From: Paludibacteraceae bacterium
GTDB taxonomy: Bacteria; Bacteroidota; Bacteroidia; Bacteroidales; Paludibacteraceae
DNA length: 56,323 nt
Reading direction: 5' to 3'
NCBI GenBank assembly: GCA_017550335.1
Contig: JAFZPM010000002.1
Span: forward strand, 1 to 56,323
In this document: positions 25,377 to 35,428 of the stretch, piece after piece
How positions within the stretch are numbered: the stretch's first letter is position 1
How the letters are laid out: the number at the start of each line of letters is the position of its first letter
Notes under the pieces: generated by a model
The model's database searches: none
Told to the model about the DNA's origin: nothing
Seen by the model: the letters and a program-made list of their open reading frames with translations, nothing else
Translations under genes and position numbers: made by a program

Positions 25377-26021
25377 ATGAGAAGGTATATTAGCTTAATT
25401 GTCTTTTTATTGTGCTCAATTCATATCTATGCGCAGTCAGAGACAGAAATAGAACAGAAGGATGCCGGTTTCCAATATGTGAAGTCTTATTCTGATAGTC
25501 TAATAGAAAAAAGGCGAATGGAGGCCCAATATGTATTGTCTTATTTTGATAGTATAAAAGTGGATAAAATATTGTATTCTCCATCCTGGTATTCTCGGGT
25601 CTCGGGTTCCTACTTTTTTGTCATCCTCGACACAGAGGATAAAGATGAATATTTTATCCGAAAATCAGGAGACACTTTAACTGTGATGAAGACGGGCCTT
25701 TCCTATTATCAGGGGAAAAGTCAAAAACACATGCAGAAATTATATGAGGAAGCTCAACCCATATTTGACCCGGAGAGATATATGCACGGAACTATCAAAT
25801 GGGTTCCATCAAAACCGCTTGGTTGTCGTGTTAAGTATCAGTATAACTATTTCCAGTATGTAACCGCTAGAAATGTAATCATCCTTGAGTATAATCTTTT
25901 TGATGTGGGCGACGGTTGCCAACTTTTAAATCCAGATCTATTCGCGTATTTATTCATACGACTATTTGATGAGAAAACTGAATATGAAGACTCACTAAAA
26001 GAGAAAGAGGAAAAGGAATGA
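25377..26021 (+). CDS. hypothetical secreted protein, 214 residues
   Basis: I do not recognise the family. The ATG at 25377 gives a signal peptide (MRRYISLIVFLLCSIHIYAQ) and has an AAAAGGAGGT Shine-Dalgarno sequence 5-6 bases before it, strong for this phylum; this decides the start. Residues 25-55 include two similar copies of QYVxSYxDS (FQYVKSYSDS and AQYVLSYFDS). The tail is Glu/Lys-rich. It is probably periplasmic. It follows the previous gene by about 50 bp and may share its transcript. Confidence 0.65.
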   Translation: MRRYISLIVFLLCSIHIYAQSETEIEQKDAGFQYVKSYSDSLIEKRRMEAQYVLSYFDSIKVDKILYSPSWYSRVSGSYFFVILDTEDKDEYFIRKSGDTLTVMKTGLSYYQGKSQKHMQKLYEEAQPIFDPERYMHGTIKWVPSKPLGCRVKYQYNYFQYVTARNVIILEYNLFDVGDGCQLLNPDLFAYLFIRLFDEKTEYEDSLKEKEEKE

Positions 26022-26051
26022 GCCATGGGGTAAAACATGCCTTTCGCTCTT

Positions 26052-26354
26052 TCATCCATCTATGAGGAAGTGGCGGGCTTCCTCCTCCGAAAACCGGAAG
26101 AGGAAGGGTTCCGCTAAGATCAGCAGGTCATTAGGCGCCGCACTCTCCGCCAACCGACGATAAGGGGTGGAGAGCATATCGCTCCGGTCGACGACCGTCA
26201 CCTCCTTCATCGAGGAGATCTTGCTTGCGAAGAAGATGGCGCATCCGTCATCCTCCCCGTAAGAAATGTTATAATATCCCTTATTGTCCTGATAGGCTAC
26301 GTCGTGATGTCGGATATAGCTTGCAAGTGCCTGTATGTCAATCTTATAATTCAT
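26052..26354 (-). CDS. small hypothetical protein after leuB
   Basis: A 100-residue protein of unknown role. The ATG at 26354 (MNYKIDIQALASYIRHHD) is preferred to a TTG two codons upstream. It is acidic, has no export signal, and appears to be the last gene of the leu operon, 25 bp after the leuB stop. Whether it has a part in amino acid metabolism is not known. Confidence 0.6.
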   Translation of the reverse strand: MNYKIDIQALASYIRHHDVAYQDNKGYYNISYGEDDGCAIFFASKISSMKEVTVVDRSDMLSTPYRRLAESAAPNDLLILAEPFLFRFSEEEARHFLIDG

Positions 26355-26379
26355 TTCCAATCTTATAACTACGTTTGTC

Positions 26380-27447
26380 TTATCGTCCTATATAATCACA
26401 TAACCATTTGCCCACTTCGCTGGTCTTGTAGGCTTTCGCACCCTTGCCGGCGAGGTCTTCCGTGACGACGCCCGCTTCGAGGGAGGCCGCCACCGCGCGA
26501 CGGATGAGGGCGCCCTCCTCCTTGGCGTTGAAGGCGTACTCGAACATCATGGCAGCGGAGAGCACAGCCGCCAACGGGTTGGCGATGTCCTTGCCAGCCG
26601 CCTGAGGGTAGCTGCCGTGGATCGGTTCGAAGAGGCTGGTGTGCGTGCCGATGCTGGCGGAGGCGAGAAGTCCCATGGAGCCCGCGATGACGCTCGCCTC
26701 GTCGGTGAGGATGTCGCCGAAAGTGTTCTCCGTCACCATGACGTCGAAGAACTTCGGGCAACGCACCAACTGCATGGCGGCATTGTCCACGAACATATAG
26801 TCGGTCTTCACCTCAGGGTAGTCCTTCTCCATGGATTGGGCCACCTCCCTCCACAGGCGAGAAGACTCCAGGACGTTCGCCTTGTCCACGACCGTCAGAT
26901 GTTTCTGCCTGCGCATGGCGTACTCGAAGGCGAGTTTGAGGATGCGGCGGATCTCCTCCGTGCTGTAGATGCAGGTGTCGTAGGCCACCGTGCCATTCTC
27001 CTTCCTACCCTTTTCGCCGAAGTACATGCCACCGGTCAACTCACGGATGCAGAGGAAGTCCGCACCGCTCACCACCTCCTCCTTGAGGGGAGATTGGCCG
27101 ACGAGCGACGGGTAGGTCTCCACCGGGCGTAGGTTGGCGTAGAGCCCCAACTTCTTGCGCATGGCGAGCAAGCCCTGCTCGGGGCGTACCTTGGAGGTCG
27201 GGTTGTTGTCGAAGCGAGGGTCGCCCACTGCGCCGAAGAGCACCGCATCCGCCTTCATGCAGAGTGCGTGGGTATCCTCAGGATAAGGGTCACCGCAAGC
27301 GTCGATGGCGCAAGCACCGACCAAAGCGGAGTCATAGGTCAATGTATGTCCGAAGCGCTCGCACACTTTCTTCACTACATTCAGGGCAACGGAGACCACT
27401 TCGGGTCCGATACCGTCTCCAGGTAAGATGGCTAAATTCAGTTTCAT
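26380..27447 (-). CDS. leuB: 3-isopropylmalate dehydrogenase
   Basis: The enzyme oxidises and decarboxylates 3-isopropylmalate to 2-oxoisocaproate with NAD. It has 355 residues. Family features include [11 protein letters not shown], the substrate loop RxxLxLYANLRP ([13 protein letters not shown]), [24 protein letters not shown], and the metal site VDNAAMQL followed by [18 protein letters not shown]; the NAD-binding [15 protein letters not shown] is present. The start overlaps the upstream synthase by four bases. Confidence 0.98.
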   Translation of the reverse strand: MKLNLAILPGDGIGPEVVSVALNVVKKVCERFGHTLTYDSALVGACAIDACGDPYPEDTHALCMKADAVLFGAVGDPRFDNNPTSKVRPEQGLLAMRKKLGLYANLRPVETYPSLVGQSPLKEEVVSGADFLCIRELTGGMYFGEKGRKENGTVAYDTCIYSTEEIRRILKLAFEYAMRRQKHLTVVDKANVLESSRLWREVAQSMEKDYPEVKTDYMFVDNAAMQLVRCPKFFDVMVTENTFGDILTDEASVIAGSMGLLASASIGTHTSLFEPIHGSYPQAAGKDIANPLAAVLSAAMMFEYAFNAKEEGALIRRAVAASLEAGVVTEDLAGKGAKAYKTSEVGKWLCDYIGR

Positions 27448-28955
27448 TGTTTTTCTTCTATTAAGTTTAACATTTTTTCTGTTGCTTGGATGGCGGCCTC
27501 CGTCTGGTCGGCGTCCAGTCCGTGGGTTTTGAACACGTGGTCACGGAACTTCCATGTGATGGTGGTGTGGACCAAGGCGTCCGTCTTACCGCCAGGAGGA
27601 ATGATGACCGAATAGTCCAGCAACTCAGGGATAGGCTTCTTGAGCGAGGTGTAAATCTTCCATAACGCTTTCGTGAAGGCGTTGTACTGACCGTCGCCGG
27701 GAGCGGTCTCTTGGTAGCACTCCCCGTTGATCTCTATCTTCACGGTCGCCACGGGGCGGATGCCATGGGTGAGCGATAGGGAGTAGTTGACCATGCGTAT
27801 CTTCTGTTTCTCCACAGGGTGTTTGAGCACATCCGATATAATATAAGGAAGGTCCTCCTGCGTGACGATCTGCTTCTTGTCCCCCAGCTCGATGATACGT
27901 TGCGTCACCTTGGTCATCGAGTCATCGTCCAGGCTGATGCCTAACGCCTCGATGTTCTTGCGGATGCTGGCTTTGCCCGACATCTTACCCAAGGCATATT
28001 CACGCTCACGTCCGAAACGTTCCGGCAGCAGGTCGTTGTAGTAGAGGTGGTTCTTCGAGTCCCCGTCCGCATGGATGCCCGCGCATTGGGTGAAGACATT
28101 GTCACCGATGATCGGTTTGTTGTTCGGGATACGGATGCCCGAGTAGGTCTCCACCAGCTTGCTCATCTGGTAGATCTTATCCTCACGGATGGAGGTCTTG
28201 ATCTTCAGTTGGTCATGAAGCACCGCCACGACGCTAGTCAGCGGAGCGTTGCCCGCCCTTTCGCCCAAGCCGTTGAAGGTGGTATGCAGACCATGGATAC
28301 CGGCCGACGCGGCGGCGAAGACATTCGCCAAGGCGAGGTCATAGTCATTGTGGGCATGGAAGTCGAAGTGGTACTTCGGGTAGCGGTCCAACATATCCTT
28401 GCAGAACGTTAAGGTCTGCTGCGGGTTGAGGATGCCTAAGGTATCCGGCAGCATAACCCGCTTGATGGGTAGGTCGGCGATAGCGTCCAGATACTCGTAG
28501 ACGTATTCGCGTGAGTGGATCATGCCGTTGCTCCAATCCTCCAGATAGAGGTTCACCTCGATACCCCTTGCCTGTGCGTCGAGAACGATGGCGCGGATAT
28601 CCGCGAGATGCTCTTGGGTGCTCTTCCCCAATTGGTTCTCCACATGACGCTTCGAACCCTTGGTGAGCAGGTTCATCACCTTGGCGCCCATCTCCTCGAT
28701 CCAGCGGAGGGAGGTGCCGCCATCCACGAAACCGAGCACCTCTATGCGCTGCAGGTGTCCGGCCTTCTTGGCCCATTCCACGATACGCTTCACCGCATCC
28801 GACTCACCGTCGGAGACCCTGGCGGAGGCCACCTCCACACGGTTCACGCCTAAGGTCTCGATCATCATGCGGGTGATACCCAGTTTCTCGTGGGGGGCGA
28901 ATGATACCCCCGATGTCTGTTCCCCATCACGTAGGGTAGTGTCCATTATTTCCAT
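27444..28955 (-). CDS. second 2-isopropylmalate/citramalate synthase-type enzyme
   Basis: A 503-residue HMGL-type acyltransferase with [10 protein letters not shown] at the N-terminus, the metal-binding [12 protein letters not shown] and a C-terminal LeuA-type regulatory dimer domain ([22 protein letters not shown]). It lies between leuD and leuB and differs clearly from LeuA of the same operon. It is closest in pattern to citramalate synthase (CimA), which joins pyruvate and acetyl-CoA on a path to 2-oxobutyrate and isoleucine; this assignment is inferred. The products of both synthases can be processed by LeuCD and LeuB, which explains the shared operon. It overlaps leuD by 10 bp and leuB by 4 bp. 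Confidence 0.85.
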   Translation of the reverse strand: MEIMDTTLRDGEQTSGVSFAPHEKLGITRMMIETLGVNRVEVASARVSDGESDAVKRIVEWAKKAGHLQRIEVLGFVDGGTSLRWIEEMGAKVMNLLTKGSKRHVENQLGKSTQEHLADIRAIVLDAQARGIEVNLYLEDWSNGMIHSREYVYEYLDAIADLPIKRVMLPDTLGILNPQQTLTFCKDMLDRYPKYHFDFHAHNDYDLALANVFAAASAGIHGLHTTFNGLGERAGNAPLTSVVAVLHDQLKIKTSIREDKIYQMSKLVETYSGIRIPNNKPIIGDNVFTQCAGIHADGDSKNHLYYNDLLPERFGREREYALGKMSGKASIRKNIEALGISLDDDSMTKVTQRIIELGDKKQIVTQEDLPYIISDVLKHPVEKQKIRMVNYSLSLTHGIRPVATVKIEINGECYQETAPGDGQYNAFTKALWKIYTSLKKPIPELLDYSVIIPPGGKTDALVHTTITWKFRDHVFKTHGLDADQTEAAIQATEKMLNLIEEKQ

Positions 28956-29548
28956 GTCTGTTCTCTTTTAGACTCATAATCCTCTATGAGGTTCTTTTTG
29001 CTCAATAGGTAATCGATATCGTCGTAACCCTTCATGAGGCACTCTTTCTTGTATGCGTTGATTTCGAATTGTTCGCTCTCCCCCGTCGCCAGGTTGGTGA
29101 TGGTCTGGTTCGGCAGATCCACCTTCACCTCCATCTTAGGGTTCTCGTCTATGCTGGCGAAGAGACGGGCCAGGAAGGGTTCGCTCACCACGACAGGCAG
29201 GACGAAGTTGTTCAGCTCATTGTTCTTGTGGATGTCCGCGAAGAAGCTGGAGACAACCACCCTGAACCCATATCCGGCGATGGCCCAGGCCGCATGCTCA
29301 CGGCTGCTACCGCTACCGAAGTTTTTGCCAGCCACGAGGACGCAGCCGCTGTAGGTGGGGTCGTTCAGCACGAACTCCTTGACAGGGTTACCCTCCTTGT
29401 CGTAGCGCCAATCCCTGAATAGGTTCTCACCGAACCCCTCTTTGTCCGTCGCCTTCAGGAAACGGGCGGGTATGATCTGATCCGTGTCCACATTCTCCAA
29501 TGGGAGGGGAACACATCTGCTAACTATTATATCGAATTTCTGTTTCAT
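28946..29548 (-). CDS. leuD: 3-isopropylmalate dehydratase small subunit
   Basis: A 200-residue subunit that, with LeuC, isomerises 2-isopropylmalate to 3-isopropylmalate. Motifs are [31 protein letters not shown], and [20 protein letters not shown]. Length is typical. The gene lies 20 bp after leuC and overlaps the second synthase by 10 bp. Confidence 0.97.
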   Translation of the reverse strand: MKQKFDIIVSRCVPLPLENVDTDQIIPARFLKATDKEGFGENLFRDWRYDKEGNPVKEFVLNDPTYSGCVLVAGKNFGSGSSREHAAWAIAGYGFRVVVSSFFADIHKNNELNNFVLPVVVSEPFLARLFASIDENPKMEVKVDLPNQTITNLATGESEQFEINAYKKECLMKGYDDIDYLLSKKNLIEDYESKREQTWK

Positions 29549-29568
29549 CGTATCTTGTCTTTTTTAGG

Positions 29569-30963
29569 TTATAACATTGTGCGAGGGTCTGTGATGACGC
29601 CTGTGACGGCGGATGCGGCTGCCACGAGCGGGCTGGCCAATATGGTGCGGGCGCCAGGACCTTGCCTACCCTCGAAGTTACGGTTGGAGGTGGAGACGCT
29701 CAGTTTGCCGGCCGGTATCTTGTCGTCGTTCATGGCGAGGCAGGCGGAGCAGCCCGGTTGACGGAGGACGAAGCCAGCCTCCTCAAGCACCTTGTCCAAC
29801 CCCTCTTCACGGATCTGTTGGTCCACCATCCATGAGCCCGGCACTAACCAGCAGGTCACGTTTGGTGCTTTCTTTTTCCCTTTCACGAGCGAAGCGAACG
29901 CGCGGAAATCCTCGATTCTACCATTGGTGCAGGAGCCGCAGAAGACGTAGTCCACCTTCTTGCCCAAGAGGCTCTCGCCCGCTTGGAAGCCCATGTAGCC
30001 CAAGCTCTTCTGGAAGGAGGCGCGGCTCGAAGCCTCAACGCTCTCGAGGGAAGGAATATGTTGCGAGATACCCATGCCCATGCCCGGGTTGGTACCGTAG
30101 GTGACCATCGGTTCGATATCCTTGGCATAGAAGGTGATTTCACGGTCGAACACCGCATCCTCACCGCTTCGGAGGGTCTTCCAGTAGGCCACCGCCTTCT
30201 CCCATGCCTCTCCCTTAGGAGCATGCTCACGCCCCTTCAGGTAGGCGAAGGTCACCTCGTCCGGTGCGATGAATCCGCCGCGCGCACCCATCTCGATGGT
30301 GAGGTTGCTGAGGGTGAGACGGCCCTCCATGGTCATGTTGCGGACAGTCGACCCGGCATATTCCACGAAGTAACCCGTGGCGCCGGATGTGCTCATCTGG
30401 CTCATGATGTAGAGCGCCACATCCTTCGGGGTCACACCCTTGCCAAGTTCCCCTTCGATATTGATTCTCATGGATTTAGGCTTCGCCTGCAACACACATT
30501 GGCTCGCCAGCACCATCTCCACCTCGGAGGTTCCGATGCCGAAAGCCACGGCACCCATCGCGCCATGCGTGGAGGTGTGCGAGTCGCCGCAGACGATCGT
30601 CATGCCCGGCAGGGAGAGTCCCCGCTCCGGTCCGACGACGTGGATGATACCATTCCTTTTGTCATTCATGCCGAAGTAGCTCAGTCCGAAGTCCTTAGCG
30701 TTTTGTTCGAGCGTGGCCACCTGTTTCCTGCCCACCTCGTCCTCGATCGGTTTGTCCTGGTCATGGGTAGGGATGTTATGGTCGGGCATGCAATAGATCT
30801 GTTCAGGACGGAAGCATTTCAGTCCGCGCTCACGGAGGCCCGTAAAAGCCTGTGCGGTGGTCACCTCATGGCAGTAGAGGCGATCGATGTAGAGTTGGGA
30901 AGGCCCATCCTCCAGCTGTGATACCACGTGGGCATCCCATATCTTGTCAAATAATGTATTCAT
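29569..30963 (-). CDS. leuC: 3-isopropylmalate dehydratase large subunit
   Basis: A 464-residue aconitase-family enzyme carrying a 4Fe-4S cluster; the cluster cysteines are seen in [10 protein letters not shown] and [26 protein letters not shown] and [10 protein letters not shown] near the N-terminal third are typical of LeuC. It forms the isomerase with LeuD, whose gene follows by 20 bp, and lies 21 bp after leuA. Confidence 0.98.
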   Translation of the reverse strand: MNTLFDKIWDAHVVSQLEDGPSQLYIDRLYCHEVTTAQAFTGLRERGLKCFRPEQIYCMPDHNIPTHDQDKPIEDEVGRKQVATLEQNAKDFGLSYFGMNDKRNGIIHVVGPERGLSLPGMTIVCGDSHTSTHGAMGAVAFGIGTSEVEMVLASQCVLQAKPKSMRINIEGELGKGVTPKDVALYIMSQMSTSGATGYFVEYAGSTVRNMTMEGRLTLSNLTIEMGARGGFIAPDEVTFAYLKGREHAPKGEAWEKAVAYWKTLRSGEDAVFDREITFYAKDIEPMVTYGTNPGMGMGISQHIPSLESVEASSRASFQKSLGYMGFQAGESLLGKKVDYVFCGSCTNGRIEDFRAFASLVKGKKKAPNVTCWLVPGSWMVDQQIREEGLDKVLEEAGFVLRQPGCSACLAMNDDKIPAGKLSVSTSNRNFEGRQGPGARTILASPLVAAASAVTGVITDPRTML

Positions 30964-30984
30964 AATTGCTATCGTTATCAGTTA

Positions 30985-32475
30985 TCACATAAATTTATTG
31001 ACGGCGTCCACATAGGCCTCGAGGGAAGCCTCGACGATATCCGTATTGGCACCGAAGCCGAAATATACCTTGCCGTTATGTTCCACCTGCATGTGTACCT
31101 TTCCGACGTCGTTGCTACCCTTGCTGATGGATTGGATGGTGAACTCGCAGAGGGTCATCTTCTCTTGGAGGATAGCCTTCAGCGCATTGATGGCGGCGTC
31201 CACCGGACCGTTTCCGAAGGCCTTCGCCTCCTTGATTTCGCCATGGACGGAGAGCACCAGATCGGCCTCGTGGTTGATGTTCTTGCCTGAAACGACCTGG
31301 AGAGAGATCACCTCGACCGCCTTCTCTCCGCCGCCCTTTCCCATCAACATGCGGATATCATCATCCATCACCTCCTTCTTCTGGTCCGCCAAGACGAGGA
31401 ACTTATTGTAGAGATCGTCCAGCTGTTCGTTCGTCACCTCGTACCCCAGTGTGCCGAGGCGGTGGCGAAGGGCCGCCCGACCGCTGCGGGCCGTCAGCAC
31501 GATCATGTTGTCGTCGATGCCGATGTCCTTAGGGTTCATGATCTCGTAGGTGCTGAGGTTCTTCAGCACACCGTCCTGATGGATGCCGGAGGAGTGGGCG
31601 AAGGCGTTCCTTCCGACCACCGCCTTGTTCATCTGGATCGGCATGTTCATCAGGTTAGAGACGATGCGGCTTGTATGGTAAATATGTTTCGTGTCGATCG
31701 CGGTGTCGATGTTCAGCTCCTTGCGGCAGCGCAGGGCCATCACCACCTCTTCGAGAGCGGTGTTACCCGCGCGTTCGCCCACACCGTTGATGGTCACCTC
31801 CACCTGTCTGGCGCCATTCATCACGCCTGCGAGCGTGTTGGCGGTCGCCATGCCGAGGTCATTGTGGCAGTGGGTGGAAACGATAGCCTTGTGGATGCCG
31901 TCGACGTGGTCGAAGAGGTATTTGATCTTAGCGCCGAACTCATCCGGGAGGCAATAGCCCGTCGTGTCCGGTATGTTGACGACGGTCGCACCCGCCTTGA
32001 TGACCGCCTCCACCACGCGGGCGAGGTATTCGTTGTCGGTCCGGCCCGCATCCTCACAATAGAACTCCACGTCTTCCACGTACTTCTTCGCGTACTTCGT
32101 GGCGGCGATGGCGCGCTCAAGAATCTCCTCCCTGTTGGAGTTGAATTTGTAGCGGATGTGCAAGTCGGACGTACCAATACCCGTGTGAATTCGTTTCCTC
32201 TTCGCGAAGTGAAGCGCCTCGTAGGCCACATCAATGTCCTTCTCAATACCACGGGTCAACGCACATACGATGGGCTGGGTCACCACCTTGGAAATCTCCT
32301 CAACCGATTTGAAATCCCCCGGACTGGAGATAGGGAAACCCGCCTCAATCACATCCACGCCCAAAGCCTCGAGACTTTTGGCCACCTCAAGCTTCTCGAT
32401 GGTGGTCAACTGACAACCGGGGACCTGCTCCCCGTCTCTCAGTGTCGTGTCAAAAATGAATAATCTCTCAGACAT
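30985..32475 (-). CDS. leuA: 2-isopropylmalate synthase
   Basis: This is the first committed enzyme of leucine synthesis, joining 2-oxoisovalerate and acetyl-CoA. It has 496 residues: the HMGL-type barrel opens with [13 protein letters not shown], the metal site is [12 protein letters not shown], and the C-terminal LeuA dimer domain ([26 protein letters not shown]) is the leucine-sensing region. It is the first structural gene of the operon. A leader with an attenuator lies between it and its promoter (32502-32665). Confidence 0.97.
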   Translation of the reverse strand: MSERLFIFDTTLRDGEQVPGCQLTTIEKLEVAKSLEALGVDVIEAGFPISSPGDFKSVEEISKVVTQPIVCALTRGIEKDIDVAYEALHFAKRKRIHTGIGTSDLHIRYKFNSNREEILERAIAATKYAKKYVEDVEFYCEDAGRTDNEYLARVVEAVIKAGATVVNIPDTTGYCLPDEFGAKIKYLFDHVDGIHKAIVSTHCHNDLGMATANTLAGVMNGARQVEVTINGVGERAGNTALEEVVMALRCRKELNIDTAIDTKHIYHTSRIVSNLMNMPIQMNKAVVGRNAFAHSSGIHQDGVLKNLSTYEIMNPKDIGIDDNMIVLTARSGRAALRHRLGTLGYEVTNEQLDDLYNKFLVLADQKKEVMDDDIRMLMGKGGGEKAVEVISLQVVSGKNINHEADLVLSVHGEIKEAKAFGNGPVDAAINALKAILQEKMTLCEFTIQSISKGSNDVGKVHMQVEHNGKVYFGFGANTDIVEASLEAYVDAVNKFM

Positions 32476-32501
32476 AAAGTTCTTTTGTTAGATAAATATA
32501 A

Positions 32502-32542
32502 TAAAAAAAGAACCTTTCCCACAAGGAAGTGAGAAAGGTTCT
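32502..32542 (-). terminator. leu operon attenuator terminator
   Basis: On the minus strand, AGAACCTTTC plus UCAC (32542-32529) pairs with GUGGGAAAGGTTCT (32522-32509) in a 14-bp stem containing one G-U pair, with a 6-nt loop TTCCTT, followed by seven U residues. It ends about 27 bp before leuA ATG, so it must be read through for leu expression. Confidence 0.9.
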
Positions 32543-32578
32543 ATAGGGTTCGTCAATATACACATTCCTCACTTCCTT
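32523..32578 (-). promoter_or_regulatory. anti-terminator pairing of the leu leader
   Basis: AAGGAAGTGAG (minus strand, 32578-32568) is an exact 11-nt complement of CTCACTTCCTT (32533-32523), which forms part of the terminator's 5' arm and loop. Pairing of the two would break the terminator. The upstream segment overlaps the last two sense codons and stop codon of the leader peptide. Confidence 0.85.
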
Positions 32579-32637
32579 AAGCTACGCAAAAGGAAAATAA
32601 TGGAAATGTTAATAATATTGACTATGTAATTTGTCAT
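32569..32637 (-). CDS. leu operon leader peptide, 22 residues
   Basis: An ATG at 32637 opens a 22-codon frame ending in TGA at 32571-32569. The peptide begins MTNYIVNIINIS and ends IIFLLRSLRK. Ten of its 22 residues are branched-chain amino acids: six Ile, three Leu, one Val. Its stop codon lies in the anti-terminator segment. A ribosome stalled at the Ile/Leu codons would leave that segment free, while one that reaches the stop would cover it. This fits a classical leader peptide; translation is inferred. The RBS is weak, as usual here. Confidence 0.8.
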   Translation of the reverse strand: MTNYIVNIINISIIFLLRSLRK

Positions 32638-32657
32638 TCTTCGAAATATTACGGGTA

Positions 32658-32665
32658 CAAAGTTA
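32658..32665 (-). promoter_or_regulatory. -7 element of the leu operon promoter
   Basis: TAACTTTG on the minus strand matches TAnnTTTG. It is 20 bp before the leader peptide ATG, so the transcript would carry the whole leader. The -33 box is not clear. Confidence 0.55.
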
Positions 32666-32834
32666 TAGCATAATTCAAATAGAATGTTCTCCTTTTTTTG
32701 AAAAAAATTACATAAATATTATAATTGTTTAATATACAATATATTACAAATGATTCGAAACAATCTTTAGCGTGCGGGAAGGGAACAAATAGGTAAAACA
32801 TATTATCTTCGCGCAGAAAACAAAAAGAGAGGAT

Positions 32835-33347
32835 ATGGAATACACGATCATCGCCGCCGTAGCGGATAATATGGCCATCGGAAAAGACAATCAACTGTTA
32901 TGGCATCTTTCCGGAGACATGAAACATTTCAAGTTCCTGACGACCGGGCACACTGTCCTGATGGGTCGCAACACATACCTCTCCATCGGTCGGCCCCTAC
33001 CTAACCGACGCAACATCATCCTGTCACGCACGATGAAGGAAGACGAGGCCCCAGGATGCGAGATCATCCGTTCCCTAACCGAGCTCGAGTCCGACCCATC
33101 CCTGAAGAAGGAGGAGATCTTCGTCATGGGTGGAGGTCAGATATACGAGTTGATGATGCCCCTCGCCAACAAGCTATGCCTCACCCGCGTGCATGTGTCG
33201 CCACAGGCAGACACCTTCTTCCCCCCTATCCTCGACACCGTTTGGCAGGAATACTCCAGGGAGTGCTTCTCAGCCGACGAGAAGAACGACCATGACTACG
33301 AGTTCGTGAACTATCTCAAGAAGAAACAGGAGAACTTGGTAGACTAA
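32835..33347 (+). CDS. folA: dihydrofolate reductase
   Basis: The enzyme reduces dihydrofolate to tetrahydrofolate with NADPH. It has 170 residues. Typical features are IAAVADNMAIGKDNQLLWHL (substrate Asp equivalent in GDMKHFK), TVLMGRNTYLSIGRPLPNRRNIILSR, and FVMGGGQIYELMMPLANKLCLTRV. The end FxxxxPxxxxYEFVNYLKK-like KNDHDYEFVNYLKK is normal. A weak TATCTTCG (32804-32811) may be its -7 box. It converges with the next gene, overlapping by 4 bp. Confidence 0.97.
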   Translation: MEYTIIAAVADNMAIGKDNQLLWHLSGDMKHFKFLTTGHTVLMGRNTYLSIGRPLPNRRNIILSRTMKEDEAPGCEIIRSLTELESDPSLKKEEIFVMGGGQIYELMMPLANKLCLTRVHVSPQADTFFPPILDTVWQEYSRECFSADEKNDHDYEFVNYLKKKQENLVD

Positions 33348-33676
33348 CAAAGTTGGGCGACATGCCACTCGCCTTCCTCCGCAGGCGTCCCATGTCCGGA
33401 GAAGAGTCCCGGGTAATCGAGAACCCAATAATGGAGCGGGGCACTATCTTCTGCGGGGAATTCATTCATCGACAGATAATCCGATAAGGGAACAGAGCGC
33501 ACGAACCGAGGCTCGAAAGGGAGGATAATGCCCTCCACGAAAGTCGTGGCAGGAAGTTCCACCCCGTCAAACAAAGAGACGGAAACAGAGCCAGCATCCT
33601 CCACGGAGAGGAGCGCATTACGCAACCATTTAGTGGGAGACAGATAGATCCTACGTGCCAGATAACCCCTCACCAT
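33344..33676 (-). CDS. conserved hypothetical protein, 110 residues
   Basis: I do not recognise a domain. The ATG at 33676 (MVRGYLARRIYLSPTKWLRN) gives a start 25 bp after the DUF4296 stop; a longer frame from 33727 would overlap that gene. The protein has no export signal. Its constant place after lspA and DUF4296 suggests it is a conserved member of this operon, but I cannot give a function. Confidence 0.65.
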   Translation of the reverse strand: MVRGYLARRIYLSPTKWLRNALLSVEDAGSVSVSLFDGVELPATTFVEGIILPFEPRFVRSVPLSDYLSMNEFPAEDSAPLHYWVLDYPGLFSGHGTPAEEGEWHVAQLC

Positions 33677-33701
33677 AACATTCCCTCGTTGAAAAAGAGT
33701 A

Positions 33702-34052
33702 TTAGTCGGAAGACTTCGGAAGGGCATTCAGGCAGGAGTCCTCCATGGCCTGCAACCTTTTCATGACCTTCTCATAAACTCCCTCGTACACATCCATGTG
33801 AGCCGTATACCACGCCACGGAGGAGTCGAATTCAGCCTCCGTATAATGATATTTCTCCAAGATATGGGCATAGTAGAAATTAACCAGATCAGGTTTCTGG
33901 ACAGGGCGTTGGACAGCGGCGGACTGCACCAGATATTGGTCCACCAAGATGTCCGCCATCTTATCCTCCGGGATGACCGGACGGGAAGGGTCCGGTGAAC
34001 AAGCCGCCAGCGACAACAAGCCGCACAATATGATAGCACTTAAACCTTTCAT
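33702..34052 (-). CDS. DUF4296 lipoprotein
   Basis: A 116-residue lipoprotein: the signal peptide ends in LSLAACS, a good lipobox. The mature part matches DUF4296 in pattern (VIPEDKMADILVDQYLVQSAA, YYAHILEKYHYTEAEFDSSVAWY, EKVMKRL). Its role is unknown. It overlaps lspA by four bases (ATGA), notable because LspA processes such lipoproteins. Confidence 0.88.
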   Translation of the reverse strand: MKGLSAIILCGLLSLAACSPDPSRPVIPEDKMADILVDQYLVQSAAVQRPVQKPDLVNFYYAHILEKYHYTEAEFDSSVAWYTAHMDVYEGVYEKVMKRLQAMEDSCLNALPKSSD

Positions 34053-34705
34053 TTCTTCTCTGCCACAGATTCGTTATGATTATCCTTGGATTCCGACGAA
34101 AGATAATTCCTGTAGAATATCAGGATGACAAAAACACTCACAGTGATGGCGGAGTCCGCCAGATTGAAGATAGGGGAAAAGAACGTGGCAGATTCACCGC
34201 CCACCAGAGGCAACCATTCCGGCCACGTGAAGGAGAAGAGCGGGAACTTCAGCATATCCACTACCCTACCACAGAACAACGGAGCGTACCCTCCTCCTTC
34301 GGGCATGAATTCGGCCACCTGTCCCACACTCGAATTGAAGCAGTAGCCATAGAAGACGCAATCGACGATGTTACCCGCCGCACCCGCTATGATGGCGGCG
34401 ATACTGAGCACGAAGCCACGTTTCATCCCCTTCCGGATCACATGACGGAGGTAATAGCAAAGCGCACCCACAGCGATGATCCTCAATATGGTCAAGATTA
34501 TCTTGTTGTTCCCCTTGAAGAACTCCATGCCAAAAGCGATTCCGTTATTCTCCTCGAATCGGATGAAAAACCAACTTGTCACCTCGACGCTCTCATGCAA
34601 GTAGAAGTGCGTCTTCACGTACAGCTTCACAATCTGATCGATCAGTATGATACCGAAGATCAAAGCGGAAGCGTAAATCCATTCCTTTTTCTGTTCTGAT
34701 TGCAC
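34049..34705 (-). CDS. lspA: lipoprotein signal peptidase
   Basis: Signal peptidase II removes the signal peptide of lipoproteins in the inner membrane. It has 218 residues with four membrane segments. The catalytic Asp pair is seen in AGAAGNIVDCV and FNLADSAITVSV; FEENNGIAFGM is the third family motif. The start is a GTG, as no ATG lies near. The protein is about 50 residues longer than Escherichia coli LspA, with an insert around VGQVAEFMPEGGGYAPLFCG, usual for Bacteroidetes. Confidence 0.95.
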   Translation of the reverse strand: MQSEQKKEWIYASALIFGIILIDQIVKLYVKTHFYLHESVEVTSWFFIRFEENNGIAFGMEFFKGNNKIILTILRIIAVGALCYYLRHVIRKGMKRGFVLSIAAIIAGAAGNIVDCVFYGYCFNSSVGQVAEFMPEGGGYAPLFCGRVVDMLKFPLFSFTWPEWLPLVGGESATFFSPIFNLADSAITVSVFVILIFYRNYLSSESKDNHNESVAEKK

Positions 34706-34771
34706 AATCTGTATATAAAAAGCGATTCGAGCATCCCCCGAAGAGAAGTCCGAACCGCAATTTCACTTCTT

Positions 34772-35158
34772 TTATTTCACGCCACTGTTTTTTGCGTCGA
34801 TGCACAATGTGGCATGAGGAACGGCGCGTAATCTCTCCTTAGGGATCAACTTACCCGTCTCGCGGCAAATACCATACGTCTTGTTCTCAATACGCACCAA
34901 AGCGGCCTGCAGGTGCTGGATGAACTTCATCTGCCTCTGCGCCAAACGGCCTGCCTCCTCCTTGGTCATCGTCTCGGCACCCTCCTCCAACACCTTGAAG
35001 GTAGGCGATGTATCGCACACGTCGTTTCCGTCCATATTAGCCAAGCTGGCCTTCAATAATTCGTAATCTCTTTGGGCTGCGGCCAATTTCTCAAGTATAA
35101 GCTCCTTGAATTCTGCAAGTTCCGCATCCGAATATCGTGTTTTCTCAGCCATATCCAT
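34772..35158 (-). CDS. TraR/DksA-family protein
   Basis: A 128-residue protein related to DksA, which binds RNA polymerase through its secondary channel in the stringent response. The N-terminal two thirds are coiled-coil helices. The C-terminal zinc-finger fold (YGICRETGKLIPKERLRAVPHATLCIDAK) keeps only two of the usual four Cys, a form common in this phylum, so it may not bind zinc. An alternative ATG two codons later is possible. It lies upstream of lspA in the same direction. Confidence 0.9.
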   Translation of the reverse strand: MDMAEKTRYSDAELAEFKELILEKLAAAQRDYELLKASLANMDGNDVCDTSPTFKVLEEGAETMTKEEAGRLAQRQMKFIQHLQAALVRIENKTYGICRETGKLIPKERLRAVPHATLCIDAKNSGVK

Positions 35159-35428
35159 CAGATTTAAAAGTGAAACTTATTATTTTCCTTTGCGAAAATA
35201 GATAAATGATAGGGGATATGCAAAACTTTTCACGACTGAATTATTAACAACGATGATTTTACAATATAAAAAAACAAGGGGAAAGAGGCGCGCCGCACAG
35301 CCACGAGGCGTCCGCCATCCTTAAGGCACGAAGTGAGCCTTCCGCATTCAGGCTTTCCGACAGGTCATACCCCACCATCTTTTTCGGTCCGGCAACGGGG
35401 TGTTAAGGGGAAACCAAATTCCCCTACA

